Source of the DNA: Aphanomyces cochlioides
Lineage: Eukaryota; Oomycota; Saprolegniomycetes; Saprolegniales; Verrucalvaceae
Direction: 5' to 3'
Length of the DNA: 64,000 nucleotides
Assembly: GCA_019828595.1 (NCBI GenBank)
Contig: JAHQRK010000001.1
Span: 186,001 to 250,000 of the forward strand
Below the pieces are notes generated by a model. The model worked only from the letters and a program-made list of their open reading frames with translations. It was not told the origin of the DNA and searched no databases. Positions 63,484 through 64,000 of this stretch are shown here, piece after piece. The first letter of the stretch is position 1. Every line of letters starts with the position of its first letter. The position numbers and the translations under genes were made by a program.

Positions 63484-64000
63484 ATGGCCTCACTCGTGAC
63501 GACGTCGATCAAGACCATCTTGGCCATAATTCAAATCTTCTTAGCTCCGCTCGTCGTGCTCTTTGAGAGACCTGATCCAAGATGGGGCTACTTTGATGCC
63601 ATCTTCCAACGAATGATGCAATTGTACACTCCTCTTGGCATTGGCTTCATGCGTTATGGATTTGCATTCTATGGCCGGCTGCAACGACTTGTCTACGGGT
63701 TACTCCTCTAACTAACATGTAGCTCATGACCTCGTAGCCCAACCGAAGTGGTTGATTCACCCGATGTGAAAGGTTGGCCGATGTTGTCGACTTGAGCTAA
63801 CATTGCATTTTTGTAGGCTTGTGGTACGGCGATAAAGACGAAGCTTGCGTGATTGTGCTCTTCATTCATGGCGGAGGGTACGTACTCCAAGCCCAGCAGT
63901 ATTAATTTTGAACGACCTGGGCTGTAGTTTTGTTTGTGGAACCGCTGACAGCACCTCACTTGGATTCTTTTATCCGCTTTTGCAAGCGCTCAAGAAAGCT
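63484..64000 (+). CDS. Alpha/beta hydrolase of the hormone-sensitive-lipase type (partial, runs off the window)
   Basis: Four exons: 63484-63698, 63738-63772, 63817-63877 and 63928 onwards, with introns of 39, 44 and 50 nt whose phases all agree. It begins MASLVTTSIKTILAIIQIFL, a membrane or signal-anchor segment, then FERPDPRWGYFDAIFQRMMQ. The splice chain LVYG-PTEVVDSPDVK-GLWYGDKDEACVIVLFIHGG leads to HGGGFVCGTADSTSLGFFYP, the oxyanion-hole HGGG motif of the HSL/GDXG family. The nucleophile elbow (GDSAG) and the other residues lie beyond the end. Likely a membrane-bound ester hydrolase or lipase. Confidence 0.75.

Overview
The window looks like nuclear DNA of an oomycete, most like the Saprolegniales (Achlya/Thraustotheca/Aphanomyces type). 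The evidence is very short GT-AG introns (mostly 30-50 nt, often with a CTAAC/CTGAC-like branch site), oomycete-type repeat families (DUF6818, PIF/Harbinger, MULE and mariner relatives, Ty3/gypsy), FYVE-rich phosphoinositide and myosin proteins, and a fungal-FAS-like acyltransferase fused to peptide-synthetase modules. Genus and species cannot be fixed from sequence alone.

There are two compartments. Bases 1 to about 39,450 are transposon-rich and almost every gene there is broken: a mariner-like relic (199-2028), a truncated PI3-kinase (3320-3970), a deleted PIF/Harbinger-like element carrying an intact spliced DUF6818 gene (4163-5541), a MITE (6023-6338), an ankyrin gene relic invaded by a Tc1 relic (6480-8268), a kinase relic (8448-9863), a gene desert (about 10,500-15,400), an intact-looking mariner nested inside a SWIM-type MULE relic (15,413-17,836), a zinc-finger gene (19,625-20,616), and a second MULE relic carrying a 24-bp minisatellite in an intron (20,960-23,369).

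The centrepiece is 24,265-39,453: a decayed multimodular megasynthase on the + strand. It runs FAS-type malonyl/palmitoyl transferase, carrier, condensation, adenylation, condensation, [7.1-kb Ty3/gypsy insertion], adenylation, carrier, FSH1-like serine hydrolase. The retrotransposon has apparently identical 202-bp LTRs and a perfect AATAT target duplication, so it came late, yet its own gag-pol is full of stops. It also carries a spliced antisense ORF ending in an Arg/Ser-rich tail.

From about 39,790 to the end the DNA is a normal gene-dense block with intact genes: NPC1 sterol transporter (-), class-I-like myosin with a degenerate FYVE (-), PIKfyve/Fab1-type kinase with an N-terminal PDZ-like part (+), DnaJ protein (+), myristoylated EF-hand protein (+), prolyl-4-hydroxylase-like oxygenase (+), Cys/His-repeat protein (+) and the start of an alpha/beta hydrolase (+). 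NPC1, PIKfyve and the FYVE myosin all fit endosomal membrane traffic, but nothing here shows co-regulation.

Most premature stops in the broken compartment could each arise from one C-to-T change on the coding strand (CAA, CAG or CGA to TAA, TAG or TGA), a pattern worth testing as possible RIP-like or deamination damage.
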